Assembly: GCA_029261925.1 (NCBI GenBank)
Contig: JAJDAJ010000015.1
Coordinates: 1 to 64,000 of the forward strand
Reading direction: 5' to 3'
DNA length: 64,000 nt
Source of the DNA: Deltaproteobacteria bacterium
GTDB taxonomy: Bacteria; Myxococcota_A; UBA9160; SZUA-336
In this document: piece after piece, positions 1-9,229 of the stretch
Numbering within the stretch: the first letter of the stretch is position 1
Layout of the letters: every line of letters begins with the position of its first letter
Position numbers and translations under genes: made by a program
Notes under the pieces: generated by a model
What the model was told of the DNA's origin: nothing
The model's input: only the letters and a program-made list of their open reading frames with translations
Database searches by the model: none

Positions 1-1
1 G

Positions 2-46
2 CTGGCGGGCGGCGGCGGCTTCGTGCTGGCGACCTACGTGGTCTGA
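2..46 (+). CDS. C-terminal fragment of an upstream CDS (partial)
   Basis: Open frame to TGA at 44-46 (..[12 protein letters not shown]); overlaps the 3' end of fpg convergently. Confidence 0.3.
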   Translation: MAGGGGFVLATYVV

Positions 47-945
47 TCCGCCCCGCGCAGCGCCTCGAGCTCCTCGAGCGTGCGCGGCCAGTCCTGCTTC
101 ATCAGCCGCGACAGCGCGCGGTCGGCGAGCAGCTTGCCGCCAGTCTGGCAGGTGGCGCAGTAGTTGGTCTCGCTGCGCGCATAGACGATTCGCTGCACGG
201 GCGAGCCGCAGACCGGGCACGGCTGCCGGTGGCGCCCGTGCACGGCCATGTCCTCGCGGAACGCGGTGACCTTCGAGGGGAAGCCCTCGCCGGTCTCGGC
301 GCGGAGCCGCTGCACCCAGGACTCGAGCACCTCGACGCTCGCGCGGTGGAGGCGCTCGACCTCCGCGTCGTCGAGACGCGTGGTCCAGCGCACGGGCGAG
401 AGCCGCGCACGGTGCAGGATCTCGTCGGAGTACGCGTTGCCGATACCCGAGAACAGGCGCGGATCGGTGAGCGCGCGCTTCAGGGTGTGGTTGCGCGCGC
501 GCAGGCGGCGCGCGAAGCCGTCGAGATCGTCCGCGCGCACCTCCATGCCGCCCGGGTCGTGCGCGGCGAGCGCGGCGGCACCGCGGACCACGTGGAGCGA
601 GGCGCGCTTGCGGCTCCCCGCCTCGGTCAGGACCAGGGTGCCGCTGTCGAACTCGAAGGCCGCCAGCGCGCTGCGGCCGGGAGGCCGGGTGCCGGCCTCA
701 CGCCAGCGCAGGCGCCCGGCGATCATCAGGTGCAGCACCAGGAAGAGCTCGTCCTCGAGCTCGAAGACGATGCGCTTGCCCAGCCGGCGCAGCCCCTCGA
801 CACGACGACCGCAGACGTCGTCGAGCGGCGGCTCCACCGAGCGCAGCAGGAAGGGCGAGCCGAGCTTCACCCGCTCGAGGCGCCGCCCGGCCACGCGGCG
901 CTCGAGCGCCTCGATGTACACGGTGACGTCGGGCAGCTCGGGCAC
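34..945 (-). CDS. mutM: Formamidopyrimidine-DNA glycosylase (Fpg/MutM family)
   Basis: N-terminal PELPDV catalytic motif, C-terminal CPVC..CATC zinc finger; GTG start. Confidence 0.9.
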   Translation of the reverse strand: MPELPDVTVYIEALERRVAGRRLERVKLGSPFLLRSVEPPLDDVCGRRVEGLRRLGKRIVFELEDELFLVLHLMIAGRLRWREAGTRPPGRSALAAFEFDSGTLVLTEAGSRKRASLHVVRGAAALAAHDPGGMEVRADDLDGFARRLRARNHTLKRALTDPRLFSGIGNAYSDEILHRARLSPVRWTTRLDDAEVERLHRASVEVLESWVQRLRAETGEGFPSKVTAFREDMAVHGRHRQPCPVCGSPVQRIVYARSETNYCATCQTGGKLLADRALSRLMKQDWPRTLEELEALRGADQTT

Positions 946-951
946 GCGACC

Positions 952-957
952 AGTCTA
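952..957 (-). promoter_or_regulatory. Putative leaderless -10 element TAGACT, 6 nt before the fpg GTG
   Basis: Minus strand TAGACT-ggtcgc-GTG. Confidence 0.45.
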
Positions 958-1013
958 GTCCAGCGCGTGCCCGCCGCGGCGGGCGCACGGCCGCGGGGCG
1001 GCCGGGTGTGGCC

Positions 1014-1361
1014 TCAGAGTCGGCCGCTGCAGTGGAACACGATCGCGAGCTCGCCGAGCTCGATCCGGTCTCCGTCCTTGAGCTCGGCGCAGCGCACCTC
1101 GCCCCCGTTCACGCGCACGGGATGCGTGGTGTCGACGTCGCGCAGCACGAAGGCCTCGCCCCAGAACTCGATCACGGCGTGCTCGCGAGCGAGCCCTCCC
1201 GCCTCGAGGGCGAGGTCGACGCCCGGCCCACGTCCCAGGGTGATCCGCTGCTGCGAGATCGGGAACTCTCCGCGGGTCACGGCGCCCCGCAGGAACTCCA
1301 CCGAGACGCTGTGGCGATCCAGGTATGACGCCAGCGCGCCTTCCTTCGCCGTGTACGGCAT
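1014..1361 (-). CDS. FHA domain-containing protein
   Basis: FHA-like core: ITLGRGPGVDLAL..LAREHAVI..GEAFVLRDVDTTHPVRVNG. Confidence 0.8.
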   Translation of the reverse strand: MPYTAKEGALASYLDRHSVSVEFLRGAVTRGEFPISQQRITLGRGPGVDLALEAGGLAREHAVIEFWGEAFVLRDVDTTHPVRVNGGEVRCAELKDGDRIELGELAIVFHCSGRL

Positions 1362-1554
1362 GCCGATACCCTCGTCATGCGGCTCCCCACCGGGCGCGCA
1401 TGTCGTGTTCGTTTCCCTTAGCGGCGCCCGGGATGCGAACTTGACCCGGTGCGTGGCCGTCTCCGTCGACGCGCCGCGTCAGCGCGGGCGCAGCCGGCAC
1501 GCAGCTCGCCGGCAGCTCGCGCCGCAGGCGCCCGCCGCGTCGCGTCGAGTCGCG

Positions 1555-2166
1555 TCAGAAGCCGCGGACGTAGGGCAGGGCGTCGGCCGTGGCGTGGATC
1601 CGCTCGCTCTTCGAGAGCAGCAGACCCAGCGCGTCCCAGTGACCCTGCAGCAGCCGGGTGCGCGCTCCCTCGGGCATGGCCACGTCGATGCTGCCGGCGG
1701 GCCCGGTGAGGCGCAGACTCTCGAGGTCGAGCTCGAGCTCCGCGGCCGGATCGCCCTCGACGGCGTCCATGAGCCGGGCGACGTCGGCGGGCGCAGCGGT
1801 CACGGCGGGCAGGCCGATCGAGACGCAGTTGCCGAAGAAGATCTCGGAGAACGACTCGCCGATCAGCGCCCGGATGCCCCAGCGGCGGAGTCCCTGGGGC
1901 GCGTGCTCCCGCGAGCTGCCGCAGCCGAATCCGGAATTCACGACCAGGATCGAGGCGCCCTGGAACGCGGGCCGATCGAAAGGGTGGTCCCTGCGCTCGC
2001 CGTCCGGACCGAAGCGCACGTCCCGAAAGACGTTCTCCTCGAGACCGGCGAACGTCACCGTCTTCAGGAAGCGCGCCGGCATGATCACGTCGGTGTCGAT
2101 GTCGTTGCCGCGCACGACCACGCCGCGTCCGCGATGGCCGGTGATCTGCTCCAGCGCCTCGCTCAC
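1555..2166 (-). CDS. leuD: 3-isopropylmalate dehydratase small subunit
   Basis: [36 protein letters not shown] start overlaps the leuC stop. Confidence 0.92.
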   Translation of the reverse strand: MSEALEQITGHRGRGVVVRGNDIDTDVIMPARFLKTVTFAGLEENVFRDVRFGPDGERRDHPFDRPAFQGASILVVNSGFGCGSSREHAPQGLRRWGIRALIGESFSEIFFGNCVSIGLPAVTAAPADVARLMDAVEGDPAAELELDLESLRLTGPAGSIDVAMPEGARTRLLQGHWDALGLLLSKSERIHATADALPYVRGF

Positions 2167-3566
2167 GACAGCAGCTCCCGCACGTCGCAGACGCGCCCCT
2201 CGATGGCGGCCGCGGCGACCATGGCCGGGCTCATCAGCAGCGTGCGGCCGGTCGGGCTGCCCTGCCGGCCCTTGAAGTTCCGGTTCGAGCTCGAGGCACA
2301 GACCTCGTTGCCCTGCAGGCGGTCGGGGTTCATGGCCAGGCACATCGAGCAGCCCGGCATGCGCCAGTCGAAGCCCGCGTCGGAGAAGACGCGGTCGAGC
2401 CCCTCGGCCTCGGCCTCCCGGGCCACCTGCTCGGAGCCTGGCACCACCAGCGCGCGCACGCCGTCGGCGACCCTGCGCCCGCGGGCGACGCGCGCCGCCT
2501 CGCGCAGGTCCGACAGCCGGCCGTTGGTGCACGAGCCGATGAAGGCCACGTCCACGTGGAGACCCGCGATCGGCGAGCCGGACGTCAGCTCCATGTAGCG
2601 CAGCGCGTCCTCGGCGGTCCCGCGCTCGGCCTCCGGCAGATCGGCGATCGCCGGCAGCTTCCCGTCCACGGCCACCGACTGCCCGGGATTGGTGCCCCAG
2701 GTGACGTTGGGCGCGATCTGCTCGCCCGCGAGGGTGACGCGATCGTCGTAGGCGGCGTCGGGATCGCTGGCGATCGAGCGCCACCACTCGACGGCCCGGT
2801 CGAAGGCGGGGCCCTGCGGAGCGAAGGGGCGCCCGCGCAGGAAGTCGAAGGTCGTCTGGTCGGGATTGACGTAGCCGACGCGCGCGCCGCCCTCGATCGC
2901 CATGTTGCACAGCGTCATGCGCTCCTCCATGGAGAAGCCGTCGATCACCTCGCCCCCGTACTCGTAGGCGTGACCCGCGCCGCCGTTCACTCCGAGGCGG
3001 CGGATGACCTCCAGGGTCACGTCCTTGGCGTAGACGCCGAAGCCGAGCTTCCCGGTCACGTCGATGCGCCGCACGGCCAGGGATGACAGCGAGATGCACT
3101 GGGTGGCCAGCACGTCGCGCACCTGGCTGGTGCCGATACCGAAGGCGATCGCGCCGAAGGCGCCGTGCGTCGAGGTGTGGCTGTCGCCGCAGGCGATGGT
3201 CATGCCGGGCTGGGTCAGACCCAGCTCGGGACCGATCACGTGGACGATGCCCTGGCGCCCGGAGCCGATGTCGAAGAACGCCAGCCGGTTCTCGCGCACG
3301 TTGCGCTCGAGCGCGACGAGCATCTCCTCGGCCAGGGGGTCACTCAGGGGCCGCGCGACGGAGTCGGTGGGCACGATGTGGTCGACCGTGGCGAAGGTGC
3401 GGTCCGGGCGCAGCACGCTCAGGCCGCGCTCGGCCAGCTCGGCGAACGCCTGGGGCGACGTGACCTCGTGGATCAGATGCAGCCCGACCAGCAGCTGCGT
3501 CTGCCCGCCGGGCAGCTCGCCCACGCTGTGGAGCTCCCAGACCTTCTGCAGGAGGTTGCGGCCCAT
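2163..3566 (-). CDS. leuC: 3-isopropylmalate dehydratase large subunit
   Basis: Aconitase-family motifs: [38 protein letters not shown]. Confidence 0.95.
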   Translation of the reverse strand: MGRNLLQKVWELHSVGELPGGQTQLLVGLHLIHEVTSPQAFAELAERGLSVLRPDRTFATVDHIVPTDSVARPLSDPLAEEMLVALERNVRENRLAFFDIGSGRQGIVHVIGPELGLTQPGMTIACGDSHTSTHGAFGAIAFGIGTSQVRDVLATQCISLSSLAVRRIDVTGKLGFGVYAKDVTLEVIRRLGVNGGAGHAYEYGGEVIDGFSMEERMTLCNMAIEGGARVGYVNPDQTTFDFLRGRPFAPQGPAFDRAVEWWRSIASDPDAAYDDRVTLAGEQIAPNVTWGTNPGQSVAVDGKLPAIADLPEAERGTAEDALRYMELTSGSPIAGLHVDVAFIGSCTNGRLSDLREAARVARGRRVADGVRALVVPGSEQVAREAEAEGLDRVFSDAGFDWRMPGCSMCLAMNPDRLQGNEVCASSSNRNFKGRQGSPTGRTLLMSPAMVAAAAIEGRVCDVRELLS

Positions 3567-3572
3567 GCTGGG

Positions 3573-3578
3573 ACCCTA
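3573..3578 (-). promoter_or_regulatory. Putative leaderless -10 element TAGGGT, 6 nt before the leuC ATG
   Basis: Minus strand TAGGGT-cccagc-ATG. Confidence 0.4.
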
Positions 3579-3629
3579 GATAGCAGATCGCGATCCGGGA
3601 CCCAGCGCAGGCCCGCCGGGGGCGGCCCG

Positions 3630-4514
3630 CTAGATCTGGCCGACCAGGATGAACGGGCCCGCCGCCGGGACCGGGGCGTCGACCGGGCCCGCGGCCGCGA
3701 GGTCGTACCCCGGAATCACGCGCAGCTTCTCGAAGCCGGACTCGGCCAGCAGGGCGGCGGCCTGCTGGGGCGGGATGTAGCGCCGGTGGCTGACCAGCTC
3801 CTCCTCGGACTCGTCATCCACCCGGAAGCGCTGCGTGCGGCGCTCCAGGAGGGGCGTGAGCATCTCCCGGAGGTCCCGGACGCGCAGCCGCTGGCCGTCG
3901 ACCGTGTGCTCGATCTCGCGCCAGCCCTCCCCGGCCTCGGGCCGGGCGTAGCTCAGCGGGCAGAACAGGTCCATGGCCAGGACGCCGCCCGGAGCCAGCG
4001 AGCGCAGCAGGTGGCGCAGGAACAGGCGCTGCTCCTCGACGTCGATGAGGTCATTGAAGGCGTACAGGGTCGACAGGATCAGCCCGTAGCGCTCCGGGAG
4101 CGGCTGTCGCCTCAGGTCGAAGTCGGCCACCGACGCGCGCGCCGCCCATGGCTCCAGGTGGCGCCGGGCGATCTCGAGCATCGGTCTGCGCGTGTCGATC
4201 CCGTGGACCTCGAAGCCGGCGGCCGCCAGGTGTCCCGTGACGCGGCCGGTGGCGCAGCCGATCTCGAGCACCGGCCCGGCGCACTTGGCCGCCAGGTCGA
4301 GGTAGATCGCCGCGTCCTTCTTGAAGTCCCTGGTGTACAGACTGTGGAAGCGAGCAAACTTCCGTTCGGTGGTATTGGCGTTCAACATCCTCGGCAACAC
4401 GACGGGGGCAGCAGCATCAACAGGACGCGGATCGTGCGAATCGCCGGCGGCCGCGGCAAGTTCGGCTAAATTCGAGCGCGCCATGGGGGGCCCGCTACAT
4501 CCAGCCGGTGACAC
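3630..4514 (-). CDS. Class I SAM-dependent methyltransferase
   Basis: VLEIGCATGRVTGHLAAAGFEVHGID; start uncertain (ATGs at about 4484 and 4387). Confidence 0.8.
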   Translation of the reverse strand: MSPAGCSGPPMARSNLAELAAAAGDSHDPRPVDAAAPVVLPRMLNANTTERKFARFHSLYTRDFKKDAAIYLDLAAKCAGPVLEIGCATGRVTGHLAAAGFEVHGIDTRRPMLEIARRHLEPWAARASVADFDLRRQPLPERYGLILSTLYAFNDLIDVEEQRLFLRHLLRSLAPGGVLAMDLFCPLSYARPEAGEGWREIEHTVDGQRLRVRDLREMLTPLLERRTQRFRVDDESEEELVSHRRYIPPQQAAALLAESGFEKLRVIPGYDLAAAGPVDAPVPAAGPFILVGQI

Positions 4515-4577
4515 GAGTCACGCCCCCGGCGCGGGGCGCGGCGGTTCACCGGATGCGCGCTGCCCGGGGCGCCACAG

Positions 4578-5522
4578 TTGAGCGAGCGCGGCGCACTGAT
4601 CGATCGACTCGCGAAGCTCTTCGCCGAGTGGGGCGGGCCGTCGATCGAGGACGTCCACGGGCTGCTCGACGGCGCCCTGACGGACGTGAGCGACGCAGAG
4701 CTCGGCGAGCTCTTCGTCCGGCTCGAGACGACCGGATCGGACTGGGGATACCACGCCCCGGATCCGGTGGCGCGACGGATCTCGCGGCTCGTGCACCGCA
4801 TCTTCGCCGGCGAGGGCTCGACCCTGCTCGACGACGGCGGAGCGGCTGCGGCGCGGCGCGGTCCGGTCGTGCTCCTGGGCAACCACCTGTCGTTCATCGA
4901 CGCCAACACCGTCGATCACCTCCTGTCCACGCACGGGCTCGACGACGTCACGCGGTCGCTCACCGTGCTCGCGGGTCCCAAGGTGTACTCCGAGCCCGTT
5001 CGCCGGCTCGCGAGCCTGTGCTTCGGCACGATCAAGATGCCGCAGAGCACGAGCCGCGCGTCCGGCGAGGCCGTGCTCTCGCGACGCGAGACCCTGCGCC
5101 TGGCCGCGCTGACCCTCGATGCCACGCGTGAGCGGCGTGCGCGTGGCGGGCACGTGCTGATCTTCAGCGAGGGCACGCGCTCGCGCAGCGCCAGCATGCA
5201 GCGGGTGCTGGCCGCGATCGCGCGCTACGTCGAGGAGCCGTTCGCGACCATCGTTCCCTTCGGCCTGCACGGAACGGAGGCCCTGGTGCCGATCGACGAC
5301 GAGCGGCCGCACCACGCCGACGTGCACGTGCGCTTCGGGGCACCGATCGACGCGCGCGCCCTGTTCGACAGGGCCCGCAACCGGCGTGGCGCGATCGCCG
5401 ACGCGATCGGCTTCCTGACCGCCGACCTGCTGCCCCCCGCCTACCGCGGGATCTACGGCGGCCGCAACGGGGACCTGGCCGCCGCGCGGGAGCTCGCCGA
5501 CGCCGTGCGGGCGGCGGGCTGA
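4578..5522 (+). CDS. 1-acyl-glycerol-3-phosphate acyltransferase-like (PlsC family)
   Basis: LLGNHLSFIDANT (HX4D-like), FSEGTRSRS motif. Confidence 0.75.
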   Translation: MSERGALIDRLAKLFAEWGGPSIEDVHGLLDGALTDVSDAELGELFVRLETTGSDWGYHAPDPVARRISRLVHRIFAGEGSTLLDDGGAAAARRGPVVLLGNHLSFIDANTVDHLLSTHGLDDVTRSLTVLAGPKVYSEPVRRLASLCFGTIKMPQSTSRASGEAVLSRRETLRLAALTLDATRERRARGGHVLIFSEGTRSRSASMQRVLAAIARYVEEPFATIVPFGLHGTEALVPIDDERPHHADVHVRFGAPIDARALFDRARNRRGAIADAIGFLTADLLPPAYRGIYGGRNGDLAAARELADAVRAAG

Positions 5523-5524
5523 GC

Positions 5525-6796
5525 ATGCGGGGCGCGGGCCTCCTGGCAGCGCTGGCGCTGCTGACCGCGGGAAGTGCCGCCGCGGATCCGCTGGCCGCCA
5601 AGGCGCAGCGCTTCCGCGAGGCCATGTACGCGCGGCACGTCAGCCCGGAGGGCCTGCTGCTGTACCGCGTCGACCTGCGGCGAATCGAGGAGCAGCTCGC
5701 GAGCGGCGCATACCCCGACTCCGCCGACGTGCCCACGTTCACGGGCCTGTGGGCGGGCTCCGCATGCGCCCGCGCGGCGAGCACCCGCGGCGCCGAGCGC
5801 GAGCGCGCGCTCGAGGACGCGCGCCGCGCGCTGGACGGCATGGAGCTGCTGATGCGGGTGACGGGCGTGGAGGGGCTCATGGCGCGCTGCGCCCGGCGCG
5901 GGCCCGTCCCGGAGCCGACCGGAAAGCGGCGCTGGTTCCCCGGGGGACCGGGCCACCAGGGCTGGGCCTGGCGCGGGGACGTGTCCCACGACCAGTACGC
6001 CAACGGCCTGCTGCCCGCCGTCGGTCTGTGCCGGGAGCTCTTCCCGGAGCGGGCGCGTGCGCTGATCCTCGCCGCGGCCCGGGGGCTGCTGGCGCGGGAG
6101 ATGCGCCTGGTCGATCCCGACGGGCGACGCACGCGCTACGGCGACCTGGGGCCGCGCTCGGGCTGGGGCTTCAACGGGATCGCCATGCTCGCGGGCTGGG
6201 GAATCATGGCGCTCGCGGCCGAGCTCGACGGCGATCCGCGCCTGGCCAGCGCGCGCGACGAGCTGCGGGACCGGCATCGCGTGGTCTCGCGCGGCGTCCG
6301 GCGCACCAACCTGCGCGTGCTCGGCGTCACCAATCACTCGAACGACCTGATGACCTTCGACCTGCTGCGCGTGCTGATCCCGCTGGCGCGGCGAACCGGC
6401 GACGTGGCGCTGGAGGACCTGATGGACGGTCTCGACCGCGTGGCGCGACGCGTGCGCGGCGATCACAATGCCTACTTCGCGCTGGTCGAGTGCGAGCTGC
6501 GCGGCGCCTGCGATCCCGCAACGCTCGAGTGGGTGGGCCAGATGCTGCGCGCGTTCCCGGACGGCAAGCGCAAGCTGCCGAGGCCGGGGCTGGAAGAGCT
6601 GCCGCGACGCTGGCTCCCCGGCCGGAAGTGGAAGCCGCTGGCCCGCGACCCGGTGCCCATCGAGATGCGCCCCGTCGTCTCGTTCGAGTGGAAGAGCAGC
6701 CCGTACCGGGTGGCGCAGCGTGTCGCGCCCGACACCGAGTACACCGGACTGGACTTCCTCGTCGCCTGGTGGCTCTTCGAGGCGCTCGGCGGCTGA
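5525..6796 (+). CDS. Secreted protein of unknown function
   Basis: 423 aa, signal peptide MRGAGLLAALALLTAGSAAA; coupled to the acyltransferase. Confidence 0.7.
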   Translation: MRGAGLLAALALLTAGSAAADPLAAKAQRFREAMYARHVSPEGLLLYRVDLRRIEEQLASGAYPDSADVPTFTGLWAGSACARAASTRGAERERALEDARRALDGMELLMRVTGVEGLMARCARRGPVPEPTGKRRWFPGGPGHQGWAWRGDVSHDQYANGLLPAVGLCRELFPERARALILAAARGLLAREMRLVDPDGRRTRYGDLGPRSGWGFNGIAMLAGWGIMALAAELDGDPRLASARDELRDRHRVVSRGVRRTNLRVLGVTNHSNDLMTFDLLRVLIPLARRTGDVALEDLMDGLDRVARRVRGDHNAYFALVECELRGACDPATLEWVGQMLRAFPDGKRKLPRPGLEELPRRWLPGRKWKPLARDPVPIEMRPVVSFEWKSSPYRVAQRVAPDTEYTGLDFLVAWWLFEALGG

Positions 6797-6806
6797 CACG
6801 AGCCGC

Positions 6807-6834
6807 TTGCGAAGCGACCAGCCCGCTGTACTGT
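6807..6834 (+). promoter_or_regulatory. Putative sigma-70-type promoter TTGCGA-N16-TACTGT
   Basis: Spacing and hexamers upstream of the kinase-like gene. Confidence 0.4.
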
Positions 6835-6853
6835 CGAGCGGCGGGGGTCGAGC

Positions 6854-8215
6854 TTGAGTACGGCGATCGGGAGCATCGTGCTTGAGGAGCGCGTGGCCAG
6901 CAGCGCCGCGACCGAGCTCTATCGGGCACAGCAGCCCGGGCTCGATCGCCGCGTGCTCGTGCGCAAGCTGCGCCGCGACCTGCTGGTCCGGCCGGGGCTC
7001 GCCGACGCGTTCCGGCGCGAGGCACGACTGGCCGCCCGCGTGCGTCACCCCAACGTGTCGGGCGTGATCGACCTGTTCGCCCACGGCGGCGATCACTACC
7101 TGGTGCTCGAGGATGCAGACGGTCCGAGCCTGCGGGAGGCGCTCGAGCGGCACGGCCGCCCGCCGCGACGGGCCGCGCTGGCGATCGTGCGCGCCCTGGC
7201 GCGCGCGCTCGATGCGCTGCACGCCGCGGGCCTGGTCCACGCCGACATGCGTCCCGAGCACGTGAGCCTCGGCCGCTGGGGCGTCATCCAGCTGCGCGAC
7301 TGGAGTGCGGCGCGCAGCGTCGACGAGACGGACGCGCCGGCAGCACCGGTCAACCCCTACAGCGCACCCGAGGTCGTCGCCGGCGCCGGCTGTGGCCCCC
7401 CCGCCGACGTGTACGCGTGGGCGACGCTGGCCGCCGAGCTGGTCACCGGCGTCCCGCCGGGCGACCGCCCGGCCCCGCTGCTGCGCATGGACCCGCGCCT
7501 GGCCCTGCTGCTCCGCGCCTGCCTCGACCGCGATCCTGCCCGGCGCCCGCGCGCGGCCGACGTCTGCGCGCGTGTGGAGCGCCTGGTCGCACTGGCCGAC
7601 TCGCGCGCCGGCACCGAGGTGCTCGGCTGGCTCTCGGCCGCGCGACCGGCCGCGAGCGGAGACGCCCGGACGGCGGAGGCAGGCGGCACCACTGCCATGC
7701 CCGCTGTACTCGCCGCGCCGGCACCGCCCGCGGCATCGGCACTCCGCGCCGCTCCCGCGGGGGCCTGGAGCTCCTGGGTGCCCGCGCTGCGGCTGCCAGC
7801 GCTGCCGCGGGCCAGCCTGCGGCCGATGGCGGCAGGCATCGCCGCGGGCGCCCTCGTGGTCGGCGCACTCGAGCTGGCCAGCCAGCACGCCGCCGGCCCC
7901 GCGCCTGCGCCCGACCGATACGCAGAGCTGCGGCTCGAGCCGGCAGCGGTCGACGCGGGCCTCGCGCCCCCGGAGCCGTCCTACCTGCGAGTCAGCGCCT
8001 TCCCGTGGGCGGAGGTCCACGTCAACGGCGTCAGTACCTTCACGACCCCGCGTGCGGCGCCGCTCGAGCTGCCCCCCGGCCGCCACCGCGTGGTCCTCGA
8101 GCATCCCCGCTTCGGCCGCGTCGAGCGCACCATCCGGCTCGCCTCGGGTCAGCACCGCACCGTCCGCCACGTCTTCGATCTGACGCAGGTGCTGACGCAG
8201 GTGCCAGGTACTTGA
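6854..8215 (+). CDS. Ser/Thr kinase-like protein with C-terminal PEGA-like domain
   Basis: Kinase fold motifs (LVHADMRPEHVSLG, LRDWSAARS, YSAPEVVAG), TM region, PEGA-like SAFPWAEVHVNGV..PLELPPGRHRVVLEHP. Confidence 0.8.
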   Translation: MSTAIGSIVLEERVASSAATELYRAQQPGLDRRVLVRKLRRDLLVRPGLADAFRREARLAARVRHPNVSGVIDLFAHGGDHYLVLEDADGPSLREALERHGRPPRRAALAIVRALARALDALHAAGLVHADMRPEHVSLGRWGVIQLRDWSAARSVDETDAPAAPVNPYSAPEVVAGAGCGPPADVYAWATLAAELVTGVPPGDRPAPLLRMDPRLALLLRACLDRDPARRPRAADVCARVERLVALADSRAGTEVLGWLSAARPAASGDARTAEAGGTTAMPAVLAAPAPPAASALRAAPAGAWSSWVPALRLPALPRASLRPMAAGIAAGALVVGALELASQHAAGPAPAPDRYAELRLEPAAVDAGLAPPEPSYLRVSAFPWAEVHVNGVSTFTTPRAAPLELPPGRHRVVLEHPRFGRVERTIRLASGQHRTVRHVFDLTQVLTQVPGT

Positions 8216-8244
8216 CGCGCTTTTTGACGCGTTGGGCGCGGTCC

Positions 8245-9219
8245 ATGACGCACGGGCTCGTCGTCCTGCTCCTGGTGCCAGGCGCTTTGACGCATGCGTC
8301 AGAGCTGAGGGCGGTCGCGCGGGAGGGCGAGGACTTCGGCGCGCTCGCGGAGCGCACACTGGGGGACGCGGGACTGGGCGAGCTGCTCTCCAGTCACAAT
8401 GGCGTGCGCAGGCTCGAGGTGGGCTCCGAGGTGAGCCTGCCGGCCGCTCGGCGGCACCGGGTGGTGCCGGGGCAGAGCTGGGAGGACCTGGCGCGGCGCT
8501 ACTGGGGAGATCCGGACCTGGGGGCGTACCTCGCGCTGTTCTCGGGTCACCCGGCCTCCGAGCCGCCGCCGGTGGGGGACGAGATCCTGATCCCCGCACT
8601 GGCCCGCTATCGGCTGCAGCCCGGGGACACGCTGGCAAGACTCGCGCGCGTGTTCCTGCGCGACGTGGCCTTCGCGCAGCCCCTGGCCGGCCTCAATCGC
8701 TTCGAGAATCCGCGCCGCCTCGGGGTGGGGACGCCGGTCCTGGTTCCCGTACGGAACCCGGCACTGCCCCAGCCGGGCTCGGATGACGCAGTGCGCGGGA
8801 CGAGTGACCCGGTTGCGACGCCCGGAGTGAGCGAGAATGACGCGCGTCATGACGCTTCCGTCGAGGTGCCTGGCACCGCGTCAAACACCCCGCCAGTCGG
8901 CGCAGCCGCGTCATCGGAGCACACCGAGAGGCTCCTCCAGGCCGTGAACCTCTATCTAGACGGGGACTTCGAGGTGGCACTGGAGCGCCTCGAGGCGCTG
9001 CGGCAGCCGGTGCTCGAGTCCGGAAGCCAGCTCGACCGGGCGCTGCTGCTGCGGCACCTGATCTACGTATACGTGGCCTTCGACCGGGGGGATGACGCGT
9101 GCGTCATGCACGATGCGCTGCTGGCGGTCGAAGACGAGCCGGAGTGGAACCCGGATCTGGTCTCGCCGCGAATCCTCCAGGCGATCCGGGGCTGCCCGGC
9201 CCGCGTCAGCGCGCCCTGA
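8245..9219 (+). CDS. Secreted LysM-type repeat protein with C-terminal helical (TPR-like) segment
   Basis: Repeated RHRVVPGQSWEDLARRYWGD / RYRLQPGDTLARLARVFLRD; signal peptide MTHGLVVLLLVPGALTHA. Confidence 0.7.
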   Translation: MTHGLVVLLLVPGALTHASELRAVAREGEDFGALAERTLGDAGLGELLSSHNGVRRLEVGSEVSLPAARRHRVVPGQSWEDLARRYWGDPDLGAYLALFSGHPASEPPPVGDEILIPALARYRLQPGDTLARLARVFLRDVAFAQPLAGLNRFENPRRLGVGTPVLVPVRNPALPQPGSDDAVRGTSDPVATPGVSENDARHDASVEVPGTASNTPPVGAAASSEHTERLLQAVNLYLDGDFEVALERLEALRQPVLESGSQLDRALLLRHLIYVYVAFDRGDDACVMHDALLAVEDEPEWNPDLVSPRILQAIRGCPARVSAP

Positions 9220-9229
9220 GCGTCCCGGC

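Noticed and set aside
2431-2470. GCCTGGCACCACC resembling the GGTGCC repeat
   Set aside because: Lies in conserved leuC coding sequence without the adjacent TTGACGC; likely codon coincidence.
229-2598. 789-aa plus-strand ORF opposite fpg/FHA/leuD
   Set aside because: Shadow ORF; the minus strand holds well-known conserved genes.
5453-8638. 1061-aa minus-strand ORF opposite several genes
   Set aside because: GC-rich shadow ORF: Arg/Ala/Pro-rich, no domain; the plus strand carries coherent acyltransferase, kinase and LysM genes.
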